Shown piece by piece: positions 62,971 through 64,000 of a stretch of 64,000 nucleotides of DNA. The DNA lies in NCBI GenBank assembly GCA_949825045.1, contig OX463822.1, forward strand, positions 1,431,001 to 1,495,000, in the 5' to 3' direction. This stretch comes from Argyresthia goedartella. Lineage: Eukaryota; Arthropoda; Insecta; Lepidoptera; Argyresthiidae. Position numbers and translations under genes: made by a program. The number at the start of each line of letters is the position of its first letter. The stretch's first letter is position 1. The notes beneath the pieces are model-generated. The model was given only the letters and a program-made list of their open reading frames with translations. It made no database searches and was not told the origin of the DNA.

Positions 62971-63812
62971 AGACCCACCCACTAGTTCAAAACCACTTCC
63001 CAATAAGGTATTAGACCCACCCACTAGTTCAAAACCACTTCCCAATAAGGTATTAGACCCAACCACTAGTTCAAAACCACTTCCCAATAAGGTATTAGAC
63101 CCAACCACTAGTTCAAACCCACTTCCCAATAAGGTATTAGACCCACCCACTAGTTCAAAACCACTTCCCAATAAGGTATTAGACCCACCCACTAGTTCAA
63201 AACCACTTCCCAATAAGGTATTAGACCCACCCACTAGTTCAAAACCACTTCCCAATAAGGTATTAGACCCACCCACTAGTTCAAAACCACTTCCCAATAA
63301 GGTATTAGACCCACCCACTAGTTCAAAACCACTTCCCAATAAGGTATTAGACCCACCCACTAGTTCAAAACCACTTCCCAATAAGGTATTAGACCCACCC
63401 ACTAGTTCAAAACCACTTCCCAATAAGGTATTAGACCCACCCACTAGTTCAAAACCATTTCCCAATAAGGTATTAGACCCAACCACTAGTTCAAAACCAC
63501 TTCCCAATAAGGTATTAGACCCAACCACTAGTTCAAACCCACTTCCCAATAAGGTATTAGACCCACCCACTAGTTCAAAACCACTTCCCAATAAGGTATT
63601 AGACCCACCCACTAGTTCAAAACCACTTCCCAATAAGGTATTAGACCCACCCACTAGTTCAAAACCACTTCCCAATAAGGTATTAGACCCACCCACTAGT
63701 TCAAAACCACTTCCCAATAAGGTATTAGACCCACCCACTAGTTCAAAACCACTTCCCAATAAGGTATTAGACCCACCCACTAGTTCAAAACCACTTCCCA
63801 ATAAGGTATTTT
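62971..63812. repeat. 42-bp minisatellite, 20 copies in a duplicated ten-copy block
   Basis: Unit ATTAGACCCACCCACTAGTT plus CAAAACCACTTCCCAATAAG and GT. Twenty copies, nearly identical. Variant copies occur at positions 3 and 4 and again at 13 and 14 of the array with the same changes (CCCAACC, and TTCAAACCC in the fourth), so the array is a 420-bp block copied once. Copy 12 alone has ATTTCCC. Because 42 is a multiple of three, both strands stay open for about 290 codons (14-residue period LDPPTSSKPLPNKV on the + strand). The apparent start on the + strand is GTG, and no ATG is in frame. Confidence 0.97.
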
Positions 63813-64000
63813 CAAAAGCTTAGGAACTCTTTGGTTTGAAATCGCTTTAAGTTGAGAGTACAGTATAAATGGATTAAGCTGGTCGGGGTAACAAACTAAT
63901 ATAGTATGTAGGCCTGCCCACCGACACCGGTGTATTACTGTACCTACGATGAGCTATTCTGTGCAGACTTCGAACCATGCTTATTATGAGCGCCCAATTA
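63813..64000. other. Gene-free end of window
   Basis: No feature recognised beyond the 42-bp array. Confidence 0.4.

Noticed and set aside
62921..63823. A 300-codon + strand and a 285-codon - strand reading frame made of 14-residue repeats
   Set aside because: Both come from the 42-bp minisatellite, whose length is a multiple of three. The + strand frame begins with GTG, not ATG, and there is no promoter, splice structure or domain.

Overview
The window looks like a stretch of insect nuclear genome, most likely a moth or butterfly. It is AT-rich and crowded with transposable elements. It carries one host gene that I can reconstruct: a juvenile-hormone-binding-protein/takeout (JHBP) family gene with six exons on the + strand. 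The Lepidoptera call is an inference from this gene family plus the style of the BEL/Pao, CR1-like, RTE-like, SINE and short inverted-repeat elements; no single marker proves it. No bacterial, plasmid or phage features and no CRISPR array were seen.

Layout. 0.4-3.0 kb: a Tc1/mariner transposase with a 103-bp intron and an intact reading frame, lying between two inverted repeat arms that each contain a tRNA-like segment. 4.4-6.0 kb: three decayed LINE fragments. 6-10 kb: dispersed repeats and a cluster of tRNA-derived SINEs. 10.0-17.5 kb: a complete BEL/Pao retrotransposon (minus strand) with two similar LTRs but a broken pol. 17.6-19.6 kb: a 7-bp minisatellite, a small LTR-retrotransposon integrase relic and a short repeat. 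19.7-23.6 kb: a second BEL/Pao element, cut off inside its RT. 25.7-30.2 kb: a degraded two-ORF CR1-like LINE whose ORF1 has an esterase-like domain. 31-38 kb: SINE, a 33-bp satellite-like array and LINE fragments. 38.9-41.3 kb: a 5'-truncated LINE with a still-open 686-codon RT frame. 41.3-45.9 kb: short inverted-repeat elements and AT-rich sequence.

46.0-61.6 kb: the JHBP-family gene. Its exons are 46042-46105, 57687-57835, 58667-58737, 59865-59989, 60325-60477 and 61412-61563 (714 nt, 237 codons plus stop). A TATA box and initiator lie just upstream. Intron 1 is 11.6 kb and full of repeats. A decayed copy of the last exon lies just downstream, and exon-2-like debris lies upstream of exon 2. 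62.5-63.8 kb: one more copy of the short hairpin-bearing repeat, then a 20-copy array of a 42-bp unit arranged as a duplicated block of ten.

The most unusual recurring signal is a set of short, near-perfect, short-looped inverted repeats scattered through unrelated sequence. Two coincide with the damage points of BEL/Pao elements. One can be compared with a relative in this same window, and there it looks like a templated inverted insertion that replaced 11 bases with 19. The second recurring signal is a short repeat family with six copies, all in the same orientation, sharing a GC-rich hairpin core but carrying two different kinds of ends.
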